This document shows, one piece after another, positions 63,346 to 64,000 of a stretch of DNA of 64,000 nucleotides. A program made the position numbers and the translations under genes. The DNA is taken from assembly GCF_012927205.1 (NCBI RefSeq), contig NZ_JABBGC010000001.1, forward strand, positions 310,001 through 374,000. The letters run 5' to 3'. The DNA is from Chitinophaga fulva (GTDB taxonomy: Bacteria; Bacteroidota; Bacteroidia; Chitinophagales; Chitinophagaceae). Under the pieces are notes generated by a model. It was given only the letters and a program-made list of their open reading frames with translations, was not told the DNA's origin and made no database searches. Position 1 is the stretch's first letter; the number at the start of each line of letters is the position of its first letter.

Positions 63346-64000
63346 CTACATATCTACACTGGTGTGTAAAAATAGTCCTTTTTGCCCTAACTGGTTAACG
63401 CTGTACTCTATACGTAAACAGGTATCATAGAAAGAAACAATATCGAGACCTATGCCGCCGGTATACAGAAAGCGGTTATTGAGGAAGCCATTGCCCGGAA
63501 ACTTGCTGTAGGCGTAGCCTGCATCACCAAAGGTTTTGGCCAGGATGCGCACAGGCACGGTATTGAATTTTTTAGGTACAATGGGAAGCTTGATTTTGAA
63601 AGACACCAGTTCCTGTCGCAGCGTGGATTTCAGTATGGCGAAACTGGTACCGTCCACCACGTAGTACTCAAGCCCGCGGAGGTAATCATCCCCATATCCC
63701 AGTGCCTGTTGGTTGATGTAGGGCTGTTCATCTGAGAATTTTACCTGTCCGCGCATGCCCAGCGATAAAAAGGTTTTACGGTGCACCTGCCAGTACTTGG
63801 TGAAGTTGAGCCGGAACCGGACATCATCTATATCACTGAGCGGCCCAATGCCCCTTTTACCGGCTTCTCCCATGATACTGACACCCTTAAGCGGGTATAT
63901 CCAGCTATCTGCCTTGATGTAGGTAAAGCGATAGGTTAGGTCGATAAAACGTACACTGGTACGGCCTTTACCGAGATAATCGGGATTGAGGACCGCCACG
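63346..64000 (-). CDS. Omp85/BamA-like outer-membrane protein, C-terminal part (cut by window edge)
   Basis: The last ~217 residues of a longer protein whose 5' end lies beyond the window. The sequence is a run of amphipathic barrel strands (FIDLTYRFTYIKADSWIYPL, FRLNFTKYWQVHRK, FLSLGMRGQVKF) with a lid-loop-like YGDDYLRGLEYYVVDG, ending CLRIEYSVNQLGQKGLFLHTSVDM. This suits the barrel of an Omp85-type transporter, TamA-like or patatin-type. The N-terminal domains needed to decide are outside the window. It lies 9 bp before nadK. Confidence 0.65.
   Translation of the reverse strand, partial: VAVLNPDYLGKGRTSVRFIDLTYRFTYIKADSWIYPLKGVSIMGEAGKRGIGPLSDIDDVRFRLNFTKYWQVHRKTFLSLGMRGQVKFSDEQPYINQQALGYGDDYLRGLEYYVVDGTSFAILKSTLRQELVSFKIKLPIVPKKFNTVPVRILAKTFGDAGYAYSKFPGNGFLNNRFLYTGGIGLDIVSFYDTCLRIEYSVNQLGQKGLFLHTSVDM

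Overview
The window looks like a chromosome segment of a Bacteroidota member, most likely Chitinophagaceae (Chitinophaga-like). The pointers are promoters with a TTG/TTTG box about 19-21 bp upstream of TANNTTTG (best at 50563-50592, 30073-30105 and 31301-31332), the gene order nadK / DUF6089 barrel / uppS / bamA / two ompH genes, a fused B12 mutase IcmF, and the pairing of a Gfo/Idh/MocA oxidoreductase with a DUF1080 lipoprotein. No rRNA, tRNA, CRISPR array or intact insertion sequence was seen.

Region 1 (1-22.6 kb, almost all minus strand) is a surface-polysaccharide locus in two consecutive operons. The upstream operon (22138 down to 9267) encodes a WbpA/WbpE/WbpD/WbpB set for a 2,3-diacetamido uronic acid, a LegB/LegC/NeuD-type/PtmE-type set for a 4-amino-4,6-dideoxy sugar, a glycosyltransferase, a Wzx flippase and an AsnB-type amidotransferase. 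The downstream operon (8652 down to 23) encodes the Wza and Wzz export proteins, a WbpI/WecB 2-epimerase, an EpsG-like polymerase and two glycosyltransferases. Each operon is preceded by a copy of the same leader. The copy before wbpA carries a broken wza 5' end. A 51-bp core of the leader differs at one position between copies, and a hairpin next to it keeps its pairing through compensating changes.

Region 2 (22.9-39.5 kb) holds an orphan ECF sigma factor, a membrane acyltransferase, a sterol-desaturase-like hydroxylase, and an operon of an AAA ATPase, a basic protein of unknown function and an RtcB RNA ligase. Next come a DinB-family protein, a secreted pyocin-knob/S74-like protein, a PA0069-type radical SAM enzyme ending in a beta-clamp-like motif, a membrane-embedded MutS-like ATPase, a GH125 mannosidase and a YncE/phosphoesterase fusion. 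Upstream of both dinB and the AAA-rtcB operon lies the same layout: strong promoter, tiny ORF, terminator, tiny ORF, terminator, gene.

Region 3 (39.7-56.4 kb) is mostly housekeeping: icmF, a Nudix-like regulator with a degraded Nudix box, ligA, tadA, a NeuD-like acetyltransferase, an SPFH protein, a PAS-LuxR regulator, sodA, a probable glycoside-oxidising gene pair, a CtpA-type protease, and yidD-rnpA-rpmH. rpmH encodes only 51 residues. rnpA has no ordinary start codon where its conserved N-terminus requires one.

Region 4 (56.5-64 kb) is the outer-membrane biogenesis cluster: two OmpH/Skp chaperones, BamA, UppS, a DUF6089 barrel, NAD kinase, and the C-terminal part of an Omp85-like protein cut by the window edge.
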